DNA of 64,000 bases, taken from the NCBI RefSeq assembly GCF_004365575.1, contig NZ_SOBG01000006.1, positions 1 through 64,000 of the forward strand. Direction: 5' to 3'. Position numbers and translations under genes: made by a program. This stretch comes from Hypnocyclicus thermotrophus (GTDB lineage Bacteria; Fusobacteriota; Fusobacteriia; Fusobacteriales; Fusobacteriaceae). Below the pieces are notes generated by a model that searched no databases, was not told where the DNA came from, and saw only the letters and a program-made list of their open reading frames with translations. This document shows, piece by piece, positions 54,066-63,590 of this stretch; position 1 is the stretch's first letter, and each line of letters begins with the position of its first letter.

Positions 54066-54740
54066 CTAGTTTAATTTTTCTATTTCTATATACTTAGTTT
54101 TTATCCCTTTTTTAGTAAAAAGTTCTTCAAATTCAGTTCTAATATTTTCTATTCCTTTTTCATCATTATGCAAATCATCTGTATTATAAATAACTTTATA
54201 ACCTTTAACAGATTTTAATAATTCTAAAGTATCTTTATAATATCCCTCATGATCTGTTTTAAAAAATATTTTTCCACCTTCTATCATTATTTTATCTATT
54301 ATATCTGTAAATAACGATTCTTGAATAATTCTATTTTTTTCTCGTCCATCCCATGGGTCTGGAAAATTAATATACATTCCACTAATTTCTTTTTCGCCAA
54401 TAAATTCTGGTATTTCTTGCCCCCATCTACGTATAAATAAAATATTATTTAAATTTCTTTTTTTAGCTTTTATCGCTGATAGTACAAGTCTTTTAAATTT
54501 TAATTCTATTCCTATAAAATTTTTATTTTTATGATTTTCTGCATTTTTTACAGTAAAATTACCATTTCCACTTCCTATTTCTAAATATATAGGATTTTTA
54601 TTCTCAAAATAATCTTTCCATTTATTTTTTTTATTATTAATCTCATTCTTATCATACATTATATATTTGGGATAATCCTTTAATTTTTCCATATATGGAT
54701 TATAGTTTTTTTTAGGATTATCAAAAAAATTTTGCCACAT
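54066..54740 (-). CDS. trmB: tRNA (guanine-N7-)-methyltransferase
   Basis: A 224-residue Rossmann methyltransferase with the SAM motif IYLEIGSGNGNFTVKNA, IGIELKFKRL and the TrmB signature YINFPDPWDGREKNRIIQ. It makes m7G46 in tRNAs. It has a good promoter just upstream and is followed by the ylxM promoter, so it is probably monocistronic. Confidence 0.93.
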   Translation of the reverse strand: MWQNFFDNPKKNYNPYMEKLKDYPKYIMYDKNEINNKKNKWKDYFENKNPIYLEIGSGNGNFTVKNAENHKNKNFIGIELKFKRLVLSAIKAKKRNLNNILFIRRWGQEIPEFIGEKEISGMYINFPDPWDGREKNRIIQESLFTDIIDKIMIEGGKIFFKTDHEGYYKDTLELLKSVKGYKVIYNTDDLHNDEKGIENIRTEFEELFTKKGIKTKYIEIEKLN

Positions 54741-54763
54741 TATATTCCTCCAAATTGACTTAT

Positions 54764-54792
54764 ATTTTATTAAAATTCTATCTATTTGTCAA
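54764..54792 (-). promoter_or_regulatory. trmB promoter
   Basis: Minus strand TTGACA, 17 bases, TAAAAT, directly after the waaA stop codon. Confidence 0.75.
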
Positions 54793-54803
54793 GCATTCTA
54801 TCT

Positions 54804-55997
54804 TTACTTAATTGTTAAATTAAATACTTTATTAAGTGCTTCTGTATTTTCATTAAAAAAATCTTTTATCTTTTTTGCTACATCTTTTTTATCCTGCATT
54901 TCTATTTTTTTTATACTCTCTAAAAAATCTTTTTCTGATTCAACTTTATATCCAATATTATAATTTAAAATTTTTTCTGATATATATTTTACATTTTGCA
55001 AATATTTCCCAAATATTGGTGTTTTATTATATCCTAATGGTTCTAATAAACTATGCCCACCTATATTCACTAGTGTTCCTCCAACAAAACTAATATCACT
55101 AAGTGCATAAAATTTTCTAAGTACTCCAATTTTATCTATTATTACTATATCTACATTTTTATTTTCTTTTTTACTATATAAACTATAATTTCTATTTTTT
55201 ATTAATTCTTTTATTTTTTCTACTCTTTCAAGATGTCTAGGTACAATAAATAATATTGTATTTTCTAGTTTGTCAAATATATTTAATAAAATTTCTTCCT
55301 CGCCGTCTCTAGTACTACCTGCAACAAATACTTTTTTATTTTCAATTTTATACATTTCTTTTATTTCATTTAATTCTTTTTTATCATATTGTTCTAGTTC
55401 TATACTAAATTTTAGATTTCCTGTGTTAACTACTTTTTCTTTTTTAGCGCCTAATTTAATAATTCTTTCTCGATCTATATTACTTTGCATACAAAACAAA
55501 TCTATTTTATCAAATATTTTTTTTAAAATAAATTTAAATTTCAAATATATTTTATATGACTTATCTGATATTCTTCCATTTATCAAATAAATTTTTACAT
55601 TATTTTTATATGCAATATTTATAAAATTTTTCCATATTTCTGTTTCTATTAAAAATACTTTCTTTATTTTCATTTGTTTAAATATTTTATTTAATACAAA
55701 TGGATTATCTAATGGAAAATACTCTAATTTTATTCTAGTATCTGTATACTTTTTTTTAGCATTTTCATATCCTGTTTCAGTAATTACTGTTAAAAGTATA
55801 TTTTCGTTTGTTTCATTTAATATTTTATTTATAAAAGGTTTTATTAGATTTGTTTCCCCAACAGATGCACAATGTAACCATATATACTCTTTATCTTCTT
55901 TTAAATTAAAATTAAATCTTTTTAAGAAAAAAATTCTATGTCTTTTAAATAGCATTCCTATAGCATATATTATCATTAAAAAAATATTATATATCAT
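54804..55997 (-). CDS. waaA: 3-deoxy-D-manno-octulosonic acid (Kdo) transferase
   Basis: A 397-residue GT-B glycosyltransferase with a short N-terminal membrane anchor, WLHCASVGETNLIKPFI, the donor-site motif FVAGSTRDGEEEILL and the C-terminal VGGTLVNIGGHSLLEPLGYNKTPIFG. It attaches Kdo to lipid A precursors, proving an LPS-type outer membrane. The start overlaps the DMT transporter gene by four bases. Confidence 0.95.
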   Translation of the reverse strand: MIYNIFLMIIYAIGMLFKRHRIFFLKRFNFNLKEDKEYIWLHCASVGETNLIKPFINKILNETNENILLTVITETGYENAKKKYTDTRIKLEYFPLDNPFVLNKIFKQMKIKKVFLIETEIWKNFINIAYKNNVKIYLINGRISDKSYKIYLKFKFILKKIFDKIDLFCMQSNIDRERIIKLGAKKEKVVNTGNLKFSIELEQYDKKELNEIKEMYKIENKKVFVAGSTRDGEEEILLNIFDKLENTILFIVPRHLERVEKIKELIKNRNYSLYSKKENKNVDIVIIDKIGVLRKFYALSDISFVGGTLVNIGGHSLLEPLGYNKTPIFGKYLQNVKYISEKILNYNIGYKVESEKDFLESIKKIEMQDKKDVAKKIKDFFNENTEALNKVFNLTIK

Positions 55998-56854
55998 TTC
56001 TCCTCCACTTTATTAAGATTTAATATTAATATCGCAATAAATATAAGAGTTCCTCCTAAAAAAATTGTAAAATTATTTGCTTCATTTAAGAATATTATTC
56101 CCATTATAGATGCAATAAATATTCTTGTTGCTGAAAGTACGCTTCCTTCAACTGCTGATACATATTTATATCCTTTTGTAATGGTATATTGTCCTAAAAA
56201 AGATAGTATTCCCATTATTAATAATAATAATAATTCTTTTAGATTAGGCATTTTAAACATATAAAAAAACATTATTAGTGTAACTAAAGTTCCTATATTC
56301 ATCAAATAAAAAAGTATTGTACTAGGTTTATCTGTAAGTCTTGCTGCTCTTAATGAAACTATTGCAAGTCCTGCGACAACGCCCATTAAAATTCCTAAAA
56401 CATCTGCTATCTCAAAACTGTTTAATTGTATTCCTGATATAAGATATGTTCCGTAAAAAGCCAAAATTACTGCAAATATTTTTTTCAAATTAAAAGTTTC
56501 ATTTTTTAAAAATATAGGTGCAAATATAGCCACAAATATAGGGTATGTCATATTATAAATATTTGCTTTTGTTGTAGTTGTAAGTTGTATTGTTACAAAA
56601 AATAATATAACTGCAAAAGTATTTAAAAAAGCTCTTGCATATACAGCTTTTTTATTAACTGGTTTTATATTTTGATTATATCTTATTTTATTTCCCCATA
56701 CAATAATCATTCCTATTAAAAATCTAAAAAAAGATACTTCTACTCCTGGAATATTTCCATTTTTTGTTATTAATTTTACTGAAATCGACATTAAATAAAA
56801 AAATATAACTGAAAGTAAAATATATCCGTATCCTTTTATTTTATCAACATTCAT
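55994..56854 (-). CDS. EamA/DMT-family transporter
   Basis: 286 residues with ten transmembrane segments in two EamA repeats (about 7-140 and 150-282). The opening LSVIFFYLMSISVKLITKNGNIPGVEVSFFRFLIG is typical. Substrates of this family (amino acids, metabolites) cannot be predicted. It overlaps waaA by four bases, but a role in LPS is not implied by sequence. Confidence 0.88.
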   Translation of the reverse strand: MNVDKIKGYGYILLSVIFFYLMSISVKLITKNGNIPGVEVSFFRFLIGMIIVWGNKIRYNQNIKPVNKKAVYARAFLNTFAVILFFVTIQLTTTTKANIYNMTYPIFVAIFAPIFLKNETFNLKKIFAVILAFYGTYLISGIQLNSFEIADVLGILMGVVAGLAIVSLRAARLTDKPSTILFYLMNIGTLVTLIMFFYMFKMPNLKELLLLLIMGILSFLGQYTITKGYKYVSAVEGSVLSATRIFIASIMGIIFLNEANNFTIFLGGTLIFIAILILNLNKVEEK

Positions 56855-56920
56855 TAATTTCTCCTAACTATACATTAATTTTATAAAATTTTTTTTAATC
56901 TTCTTTTTTATTTTCTATAA

Positions 56921-56956
56921 AAAAATTGAGATTCAAAAGTTTTACCTTTGAATCTC
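56921..56956 (-). terminator. HU gene terminator
   Basis: On the minus strand GAGATTCAAA and TTTGAATCTC with a nine-base loop, then AATTTTTTT. Confidence 0.75.
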
Positions 56957-56965
56957 TATAATTTG

Positions 56966-57241
56966 TTATTCGTTTACTTTTTCAGCTAATTTTTTACCAA
57001 CTTTAAATTTAACTACTTTTCTAGCTGGTATTGTCATAGCTTCTCCTGTTTGAGGATTTCTTCCTATTCTTTCTTTTGTTTGTTTTACTTCAAATGTTCC
57101 CCATCCAACAAATTGAACAGCTCCTTTATCTATTAAGGCAGTTTGTACAGCTTCTAAAAATCCTTCTACTTGTTTTGTGGCTTCTTTTTTACCTAATTCT
57201 GCATTTTCCGCGTAGATTTCAATAAGTTCTTTTTTAGTCAT
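56966..57241 (-). CDS. hup: DNA-binding protein HU
   Basis: A 91-residue histone-like protein with TKKELIEIYAENAELGKKEATK, GWGTFEVKQTKERIGRNPQTGE (the DNA-wrapping beta arm) and IPARKVVKFKVGKKLAEKV. It compacts and bends DNA as a dimer. It is transcribed singly with a terminator. A close paralogue, IHF, needs a different arm and is less likely. Confidence 0.96.
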   Translation of the reverse strand: MTKKELIEIYAENAELGKKEATKQVEGFLEAVQTALIDKGAVQFVGWGTFEVKQTKERIGRNPQTGEAMTIPARKVVKFKVGKKLAEKVNE

Positions 57242-57275
57242 TTCTTTCCTCCTTAAGTCTTTGTCACAATTTCTT

Positions 57276-57303
57276 ATTATACTTATTTTTTTGATTTTGT
57301 AAA
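57276..57303 (-). promoter_or_regulatory. HU gene promoter
   Basis: Minus strand TTTACA, 16 bases, TATAAT, about 35 bases before the start codon. Confidence 0.7.
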
Positions 57304-57310
57304 GCTTTTT

Positions 57311-58333
57311 TTAATTTAGTACTTCATCAAGACTTACCATTTTAATATTTTCTTTTTCAATTTCATTAATACTTTCTTTTATAGCTTTAGCTACATTAGG
57401 ATGATAATGTGCAATAAAAGCAGCTTTTTTCCTTTTTTTTGTTATTTCAATTGCTTTTTTGATCTCTTTTTTTATTGCTTCAATATTTTTATCATTATCT
57501 AAAAAATGCATACAATAATTTGTTTTAATTCCCATTTCTTTTGCCAATTTATATCCTTTTGATTTTGAAGTAGTTCTACTATCAAAATAAAATAATCCTT
57601 TTGATTTTGCTTCATCTAATATAACTTTCATTTTATCATTTGACGCAGTAAATACAGACCCCATATGATTATTAAAACCTGATACTTCCCCTACATTTTT
57701 AAGTGCTTCATTAAATTTTTCTCTTATTAATTCATTACTCATATTTTTATATACAAGTCCTTTAGTTCTATCATTAAGATTTTTTAAGGATCCTTCCATA
57801 GGCATATGTAAAATAGTTTCATAACCTAATTCTTTAAGCTTTTCATTTGATTCTTTTGATTTTGATAAAAAAGGTATTATTGCGAAAGTTAACGGTTTAT
57901 CTATTTCTTTAAAATCATTTATATATCTTAAATTATTTCCTACATCGTCTATAATTATTGCCATTTTTATTCTTTCTAACATATGAGTATTAATCACTAT
58001 TTTTAATTCATTTTTATTATTTTTAAATAATATTTTATTATCTTTTTTATCTATAGTAAATAATTTTGATTGTAAAAGTTCGTTGAATTTTTGTTCATTA
58101 TCATCATAAAATTCTACATCTAATTCTAGTTTATCCGTTTCAATTATTTTGTTTATTTTAATTAAATTATTATTATTTAAAAATGATAAGCTTATTTTAA
58201 AGCTTTCTATTTCTTTATTTTCCATCTGTATTCTTTCTTTTTCTTTTTTCATTATATTATAATTATAAATAAAAAAAGATGTAAATAAAAAAATTATAAC
58301 ACTCCCTAGAATATAAAATTTCTTTTTCCCCAT
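57311..58333 (-). CDS. divergent polysaccharide deacetylase (YibQ-like)
   Basis: 340 residues: a basic cytosolic end, a transmembrane or signal helix (about 6-24), a 100-residue unassigned segment, then the divergent polysaccharide deacetylase domain. Motifs IAIIIDDVGNN-like (MAIIIDDVGNN), LHMPMEG, GFNNHMGS and FIAHYHP carry the probable metal and catalytic Asp and His residues. Such envelope enzymes often neighbour EnvC/CtpA genes, not seen here. It ends just before the HU promoter, 12 bases after cmk. Confidence 0.85.
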   Translation of the reverse strand: MGKKKFYILGSVIIFLFTSFFIYNYNIMKKEKERIQMENKEIESFKISLSFLNNNNLIKINKIIETDKLELDVEFYDDNEQKFNELLQSKLFTIDKKDNKILFKNNKNELKIVINTHMLERIKMAIIIDDVGNNLRYINDFKEIDKPLTFAIIPFLSKSKESNEKLKELGYETILHMPMEGSLKNLNDRTKGLVYKNMSNELIREKFNEALKNVGEVSGFNNHMGSVFTASNDKMKVILDEAKSKGLFYFDSRTTSKSKGYKLAKEMGIKTNYCMHFLDNDKNIEAIKKEIKKAIEITKKRKKAAFIAHYHPNVAKAIKESINEIEKENIKMVSLDEVLN

Positions 58334-58345
58334 AATTCCACCTCA

Positions 58346-58999
58346 TTATATTTTCATATATGATAATATTTTTTCTACTACTTCATCAATAGTTAATTTG
58401 CTTGTATCTAATTCAATTGCATCTTCTGCTTTTTTTAATGGACTTTCTTCTCTTTCACTATCTAATTTATCTCTTTTTATTATTTCTTTTAAAGTTTCAT
58501 TATAATCAGCTTTTATTCCTTTTGATTCATAATCTTTAACTCTTCTATTTGCTCTTTCTTCTGGAGAAGCAACTAAAAATATCTTTAATTCTGCATCAGG
58601 AAAAACAACCGTTCCTATATCTCTTCCATCTATTACTATTTTTTTACCTTCAGATATTTTTCTTTGTATATCTACTAGTTTTTCTCTAATAATTTTTACT
58701 GCAGCATATTTTGATACATTTGAAGTAACTTCTTTTGTACGAATATCAAAGCTAACATCTTTGTTATCTAAAAAGAATTTATCTTCTTTTATATCAAAAT
58801 TTGTTTCTTCTAATATTTTTTTTATTTTTTCAATTTCTTCCACTTGAATATTATTTTCTAAACACTTATACGTAATCATTCTGTACATTGCACCTGTATC
58901 AAGATAAACAAAACCATCTAATTTTTTAGCAACTAATTTTGATACTGTACTTTTTCCACTTCCTGCTGGTCCATCTATTGCTAATACATATCTCTTCAA
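58346..58999 (-). CDS. cmk: cytidylate kinase
   Basis: 217 residues. The P-loop is GPAGSGKST (10-18), the NMP-binding segment is YLDTGAMYRMITYKCL, and DGRDIGTVVFPDAELKIFL is the family signature. It phosphorylates CMP and dCMP. It is in a run with prmA and surE upstream. Confidence 0.96.
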   Translation of the reverse strand: MKRYVLAIDGPAGSGKSTVSKLVAKKLDGFVYLDTGAMYRMITYKCLENNIQVEEIEKIKKILEETNFDIKEDKFFLDNKDVSFDIRTKEVTSNVSKYAAVKIIREKLVDIQRKISEGKKIVIDGRDIGTVVFPDAELKIFLVASPEERANRRVKDYESKGIKADYNETLKEIIKRDKLDSEREESPLKKAEDAIELDTSKLTIDEVVEKILSYMKI

Positions 59000-59020
59000 A
59001 ACTTTTACACCCTTTCCTTA

Positions 59021-59953
59021 TTAAACACTCTTTACTGTAAATGCTATCCAATCTTTCGATTCATTTTTATCAATTACTTTAAGATTTTGATTTTTAATAG
59101 CATTTAATATATCTTGTTCTTTATCTTTAATTATACCTGATAAAATTATTATTCCATTTTCTTTTAATACTTTTGAAATAGAATCTAACAAAAGTATTAA
59201 AACATCTGGTAAAATATTAGCTACTACTACATCAAATTTTTTTTCTTCTACTTTTCCTAGTAAATCACCATGTATAACTTTAATTGTTTCATCTATTTTT
59301 ATATTATTTAACTCTAAATTTTCTTTTGCAGCTTCTACTGCATCTTCATCTATATCTATTCCCCATACCTCTTTCGAACCTAACATTTTAGCGACAATCA
59401 TAAGTATTCCAGAGCCTGTTCCTACATCTATTACATTTACATTTTCATCTATATATTTTTCCATAAGTTGTACACATAAATATGTTGTAGGATGACTTCC
59501 CGTTCCAAAAGCCCTTCCTGGATCAAGTTCTATTATTTTTTCATTTTCAGAAGCATTATATTTTCTCCAAGTAGGTTTTACTACAAAATGTTCACTAATC
59601 TTTTCTGGGTACAAATATTTTTTCCAATTTTCAAGATAATCCTCATCATCTAATTCATAAAATTCTAAATTATATATCAAGTCTTCTCTTTTAGAAAATT
59701 TTTCATTAAAAGATTCTATAATTAATTTTTTCTTCTTTTCGAAATAAAAGTTTTTTGGAAAATAAACAGAAATAGCATAAGTATCTAGTAAAAATTGTTT
59801 TTCATTTGAATAATAATCCAATGGATTTTTCTCAAATGGTTCATCTATTTTTACTCCTTGTATTCCAAATTCATATAAAAAATTTATAATTTCTTCTTTT
59901 GCTTTTTCATAATTCTCTGCTTCATACGTTACTTTTAATTCCACTAGTTTCAT
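59021..59953 (-). CDS. prmA: ribosomal protein L11 methyltransferase
   Basis: 310 residues. The N-terminal substrate-recognition domain includes LDDEDYLENWKKYLYPEKISEHFVVKPTW, and the Rossmann domain has DPGRAFGTGSHPTT, VIDVGTGSGILMI and VVANILPDVL. It trimethylates L11 lysines. It follows surE by eight bases. Confidence 0.95.
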   Translation of the reverse strand: MKLVELKVTYEAENYEKAKEEIINFLYEFGIQGVKIDEPFEKNPLDYYSNEKQFLLDTYAISVYFPKNFYFEKKKKLIIESFNEKFSKREDLIYNLEFYELDDEDYLENWKKYLYPEKISEHFVVKPTWRKYNASENEKIIELDPGRAFGTGSHPTTYLCVQLMEKYIDENVNVIDVGTGSGILMIVAKMLGSKEVWGIDIDEDAVEAAKENLELNNIKIDETIKVIHGDLLGKVEEKKFDVVVANILPDVLILLLDSISKVLKENGIIILSGIIKDKEQDILNAIKNQNLKVIDKNESKDWIAFTVKSV

Positions 59954-59961
59954 TTTATCAC

Positions 59962-60711
59962 CTAATCTAATATTTTTTTTAATTCATCTGAATACATATC
60001 AAGTTTTATAGGTGTTATTGAAATAAACCCTTGTTTTACTGCTACAAAATCTATTTCTAAATCTTCTCCTTTTTCAGAAGCTTTGCCACCTAACCAATAA
60101 TATTTGTTCCCTTGAGTATCTATTCTTTCTATAATATTATCTAAATATCTTCTATCTCCTTGTTTTGTATATACATATCCCTTTATATCTTCGTTTACTA
60201 TATTTGGTACATTTATATTTAATAAAGTATCTTTTGGAAATTTAATGTTTTTTATTTTATCACAATATTTTACTATAAAATTTGCAGCTGTTTCAAAGTG
60301 ATTATTATCTAATATATCACATAAAGATAAAGCTATTGATTTTACTCCTAATAAACTTCCTTCTGCTGCTGCTCCAAAAGTTCCTGAATAAAATATATCT
60401 GTTCCTAAATTTGTTCCTTTATTTATTCCAGATATTACAAGATCAATACTTTTATCTTTAAATAATTTTAATAAACCGATTTTTACACAATCTGCAGGTT
60501 TACCATTTATTCCATATCCAAAAAATTTTCCATCTCTTTCAATTTCTTTTATTCTTAATGGCGAATGTAATGTTATTCCATGTCCTGCTCCACTTTGTTC
60601 ATCTAATGGTGCTGTTACATATATTTTATGTCCTGCTTTTTCCAAAAAATTCTTTAAAATTTTTATTCCTTCAGCATATATTCCATCATCATTTGAAATA
60701 AGTATATTCAA
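59962..60711 (-). CDS. surE: 5'/3'-nucleotidase SurE
   Basis: 249 residues. ISNDDG (5-10) supplies the metal-binding Asp pair, and APLDEQSGAGHGIT and SGINKGTNLGTDIFYSGTFGAAAEG are catalytic loops. It dephosphorylates nucleoside monophosphates in stress and stationary phase. ATG 60711 overlaps the zinc-ribbon protein gene by four bases. Confidence 0.96.
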   Translation of the reverse strand: MNILISNDDGIYAEGIKILKNFLEKAGHKIYVTAPLDEQSGAGHGITLHSPLRIKEIERDGKFFGYGINGKPADCVKIGLLKLFKDKSIDLVISGINKGTNLGTDIFYSGTFGAAAEGSLLGVKSIALSLCDILDNNHFETAANFIVKYCDKIKNIKFPKDTLLNINVPNIVNEDIKGYVYTKQGDRRYLDNIIERIDTQGNKYYWLGGKASEKGEDLEIDFVAVKQGFISITPIKLDMYSDELKKILD

Positions 60712-61139
60712 TTGCTTTCTTCCTTTCTAATCCAAATCTCTAAAAAATTTTCTATGTATATTAAAAGTGTATTAAATAGTATTATAAATCCAAAACTTAT
60801 ATAAATAAGTTTAATTTCTTCTTTTATTTCAAATATATTTATATAAACAAATAAAACTATCCATATTAAAGGAATAAATATCCCACTAATTAAATAATTA
60901 AATCCTTTTATTATTTCTCCTTTTAAAAGTTTATTTACTCCAGGAAAAATAGTTGAAAAAATATTAAGTGCTATTTTAAAAAAATTAGGGGTTTCTTGAT
61001 TATTTTCATCGTTTTCAAATTCTAAATCCTTTTCACTTAAATTCATTAGCTTAAGACTGCAAGATTTACAATAAAATACTTTATCTGGATCTTGAGAGAT
61101 AACATCTATCTCTTTTCCACATCTAATACACTTTTTCAT
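60708..61139 (-). CDS. zinc-ribbon membrane protein of unknown function
   Basis: 143 residues. An N-terminal zinc ribbon (C4, C7, C24, C27 in KKCIRCGKEI and VFYCKSC) is followed by an acidic linker, then two or three hydrophobic helices separated by a LLKGEIIKGFNYLISG segment like that of small DUF/TM2-like membrane proteins. It starts 12 bases after the true end of ymdB, with GGAGGG upstream, and overlaps surE. Function unknown. Confidence 0.75.
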   Translation of the reverse strand: MKKCIRCGKEIDVISQDPDKVFYCKSCSLKLMNLSEKDLEFENDENNQETPNFFKIALNIFSTIFPGVNKLLKGEIIKGFNYLISGIFIPLIWIVLFVYINIFEIKEEIKLIYISFGFIILFNTLLIYIENFLEIWIRKEESN

Positions 61140-61151
61140 ATACCCTCCATT

Positions 61152-61939
61152 TTATATAAAATCTAATTCTTCTAAAGACACATCTATTCTATTGAATTCT
61201 TTTACATTTTTATTATCATCTAAAATTAATTCTACACCATTTAATCTTATGTTATCATTTCCAATTTCAAATTTTGAAGGCAAACTATTTAAAATTTAGG
61301 TAAAACACTTTCTATTGTCATTCCTATAATACTATCATGTGATCCTGTCATCCCTATATCTGTAATATAAGCTGTCCCTTCGCTTAATATTCTATTATCA
61401 GCAGTTTGTATATGCGTATGTGTTCCATAAATAGCTTTTACTTTCCCATCTAAAAACCATCCTAAAGCTACTTTTTCTGATGTTGCTTCAGCATGAAAAT
61501 CTACTATTATTATATCTGTTTCTTTTTTTATTTCATTTAATATATTTTCTATTACTTCAAAAGGTGAATCTACAAGTGGCATAAAAACTCTTCCTTGTAA
61601 ATTCACTACTGCTATTTTTTCACCATTTTTAGATTCTTTTATAATATAACCACTTCCTGGAACACTTTTTGGATAATTTAAAGGTCTAAGAAGTGCATTG
61701 TTTTCATCTAAATATTTGTATATTTCTTTTTTATCCCATATATGATTTCCACTAGTTATAACATCTATTCCATATTCAAAAAACTCATCTGCTATCTTAG
61801 TTGTAATTCCAAATCCTGCAGCAGAATTTTCGCCATTAACAATTATAAAATCATATTCTTCTTTTTTTCTTTCTAAAAATTCATATAATATTTTTCTTCC
61901 TGGTTTTCCTATTATATCTCCTATAATTAATATTTTCAT
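61152..61939 (-). pseudogene. ymdB: YmdB-type metallophosphoesterase with a single-base frameshift near its 3' end
   Basis: The first frame (61939 to stop 61289) encodes 216 residues of a YmdB/TIGR00282 phosphodiesterase: GDIIGKPGR, NGENSAAGFGIT, SGNHIWDKKE, DFHAEATSEK and YGTHTHIQTAD supply the metal-binding residues. It stops at VLPKF. From about 61292 down to TAA 61154-61152 another frame (-1) continues LNSLPSKFEIGNDNIRLNG ... NRIDVSLEELDFI, the expected YmdB tail. One extra T in the run AAATTTTAAAT would rejoin them into about 262 residues, the family's normal length. All catalytic residues precede the break. A sequencing error in a homopolymer is as likely as a real mutation. It lies directly downstream of rny, its conserved partner. 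Confidence 0.8.
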
Positions 61940-61974
61940 ATAATACCTTTCTAATGTTTACTTATAGAATTATA

Positions 61975-61999
61975 AATGGCGACCAAGTAAGTCGCCATT
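61975..61999 (-). terminator. hairpin between rny and ymdB
   Basis: AATGGCGAC and GTCGCCATT form a 9-bp stem with a seven-base loop; the following bases are AT-rich without a clean T run. It may terminate or attenuate rny transcription. Confidence 0.5.
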
Positions 62000-62004
62000 A
62001 TTAT

Positions 62005-63570
62005 TTATTTTGCGTATTCTACAGCTCTAGTTTCTCTAACAACTGTAACTTTAATTTGTCCTGGATATTGCATTCGTTCTTCTATTTTTTTAGCTACTTC
62101 TCTTGACATTATTGTTGCTTTATCATCATTAATTTCTTCTGCATTTACAATTATTCTTATTTCTCTTCCTGCTTGTATAGCATATGAACTTTCTACTCCT
62201 TCAAATGATGTTGCAATTTCTTCAAGATTTTCTAATCTTTTTAAATAAGTAGATAATGTTTCTCTTCTTGCCCCTGGTCTAGAAGCCGATATAGCATCTG
62301 CTGCTTGTACTAAAACTGATTCTACACAAGTAAATTCTTCTTCACCATGATGCGCCGCAGCTCCATTATAAACATTTTCTTTTTCACCAAATTTTTTAAG
62401 AAATTCTGCTCCAATTATAGCATGAGACCCTTCTATATCATGATCTAAGGCTTTTCCTATATCATGTAAAAGTCCAGATCTTTTAGCTAACTCTACATTA
62501 CATCCAAGTTCAGCAGCTAATGTTGAAGCTAAATTAGCTACTTCTATAGAGTGTACTAATACATTTTGACCATAACTTGTTCTATATTTTAATCTTCCTA
62601 AAGTTTTAATGATTTCTGGATGCATATCTGTAATTCCTAATTCAAATAATGCTTGTTCTCCAGCTTCGACAATAGCTTGATTAACTTCTTTAGTTGCTTT
62701 ATCAACACTTTCTTCTATTTTAGCAGGATGAATTCTTCCATCTTGAACTAATTTTTCTAAGGCTAATTTTGCTATTTCTCTTCTTACACCATCAAAACTC
62801 GAAACAACTACTGCTTCAGGTGTATCATCTATAATTACATCTACTCCTGTAAGTGCTTCTATTGCTCTTATATTTCTTCCTTCTCTACCTATTATTCTAC
62901 CTTTCATTTCTTCATTAGGTAATTGAACAACCGATATAGTTGCATCTACTACATATTCTGATGCAGCTTTTGATATTGCAGTTGAAAGTATTCTTTTTGA
63001 TATTCTTTCTTTATTATCTTCTAGTTTATTTTCGTATTCTCTTATAACAACAGCAGTTTCATGAGTTAATTCTTCTTTTATTTTATCTAAAAGAATTTCT
63101 TTTGCTTCTTGTTTTGATAATTCAGCTACTCTTTCTAATTCTAGTTCTTGTTTTTCTTTCAATTTTTCTATTTCTTCAATTTTAACATTTAATTCTCTTG
63201 ATTTTTCTTCTAAATGTTTTTCTTTTGTTTCAATTTTTTCTAATTTATTATCTACATTTTCTTCTTTTCTTATAATTCTTTGTTCTTTTTTATCTATTTC
63301 AATTTTTGCAGCTTTTATTTCTTTCTCTGCTTCTTCTTTCATTTTATAAATTTTTTCTTTTGTTTTTATTTCTGTTTCTCTTTTTATATCTTGAGCTTTC
63401 TTTTTTGCTGTTTCCACTATATCTTCTGCTTCAATTTTAGCATTTTCTAATTCTTTTATTTTTCCTTTTAATTGCTCTAGTCTACTATCTATATTTTTCT
63501 TTTTATAGTAAAGTGCTAAAAATATTCCGGCAACCAATATTGTAGCGGAAGCTAGTAATACTATATTCAT
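62005..63570 (-). CDS. rny: ribonuclease Y
   Basis: 521 residues: an N-terminal transmembrane helix (about 2-22), a long coiled coil (about 28-190), a KH domain ([29 protein letters not shown]) and an HD domain with the metal-binding [12 protein letters not shown] and HHGEEE. It is a membrane-anchored endoribonuclease initiating mRNA decay. The rny-ymdB order is conserved in Firmicutes and Fusobacteria. Confidence 0.97.
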   Translation of the reverse strand: MNIVLLASATILVAGIFLALYYKKKNIDSRLEQLKGKIKELENAKIEAEDIVETAKKKAQDIKRETEIKTKEKIYKMKEEAEKEIKAAKIEIDKKEQRIIRKEENVDNKLEKIETKEKHLEEKSRELNVKIEEIEKLKEKQELELERVAELSKQEAKEILLDKIKEELTHETAVVIREYENKLEDNKERISKRILSTAISKAASEYVVDATISVVQLPNEEMKGRIIGREGRNIRAIEALTGVDVIIDDTPEAVVVSSFDGVRREIAKLALEKLVQDGRIHPAKIEESVDKATKEVNQAIVEAGEQALFELGITDMHPEIIKTLGRLKYRTSYGQNVLVHSIEVANLASTLAAELGCNVELAKRSGLLHDIGKALDHDIEGSHAIIGAEFLKKFGEKENVYNGAAAHHGEEEFTCVESVLVQAADAISASRPGARRETLSTYLKRLENLEEIATSFEGVESSYAIQAGREIRIIVNAEEINDDKATIMSREVAKKIEERMQYPGQIKVTVVRETRAVEYAK

Positions 63571-63590
63571 AACTTCTCCCTCTTTCTGTA

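Noticed and set aside
61289-61300. Programmed -1 ribosomal frameshift in ymdB
   Set aside because: The sequence CCT AAA TTT TAA does not allow good -1 re-pairing of the Phe tRNA, and no downstream pseudoknot was evident; a base deletion or sequencing error is simpler.
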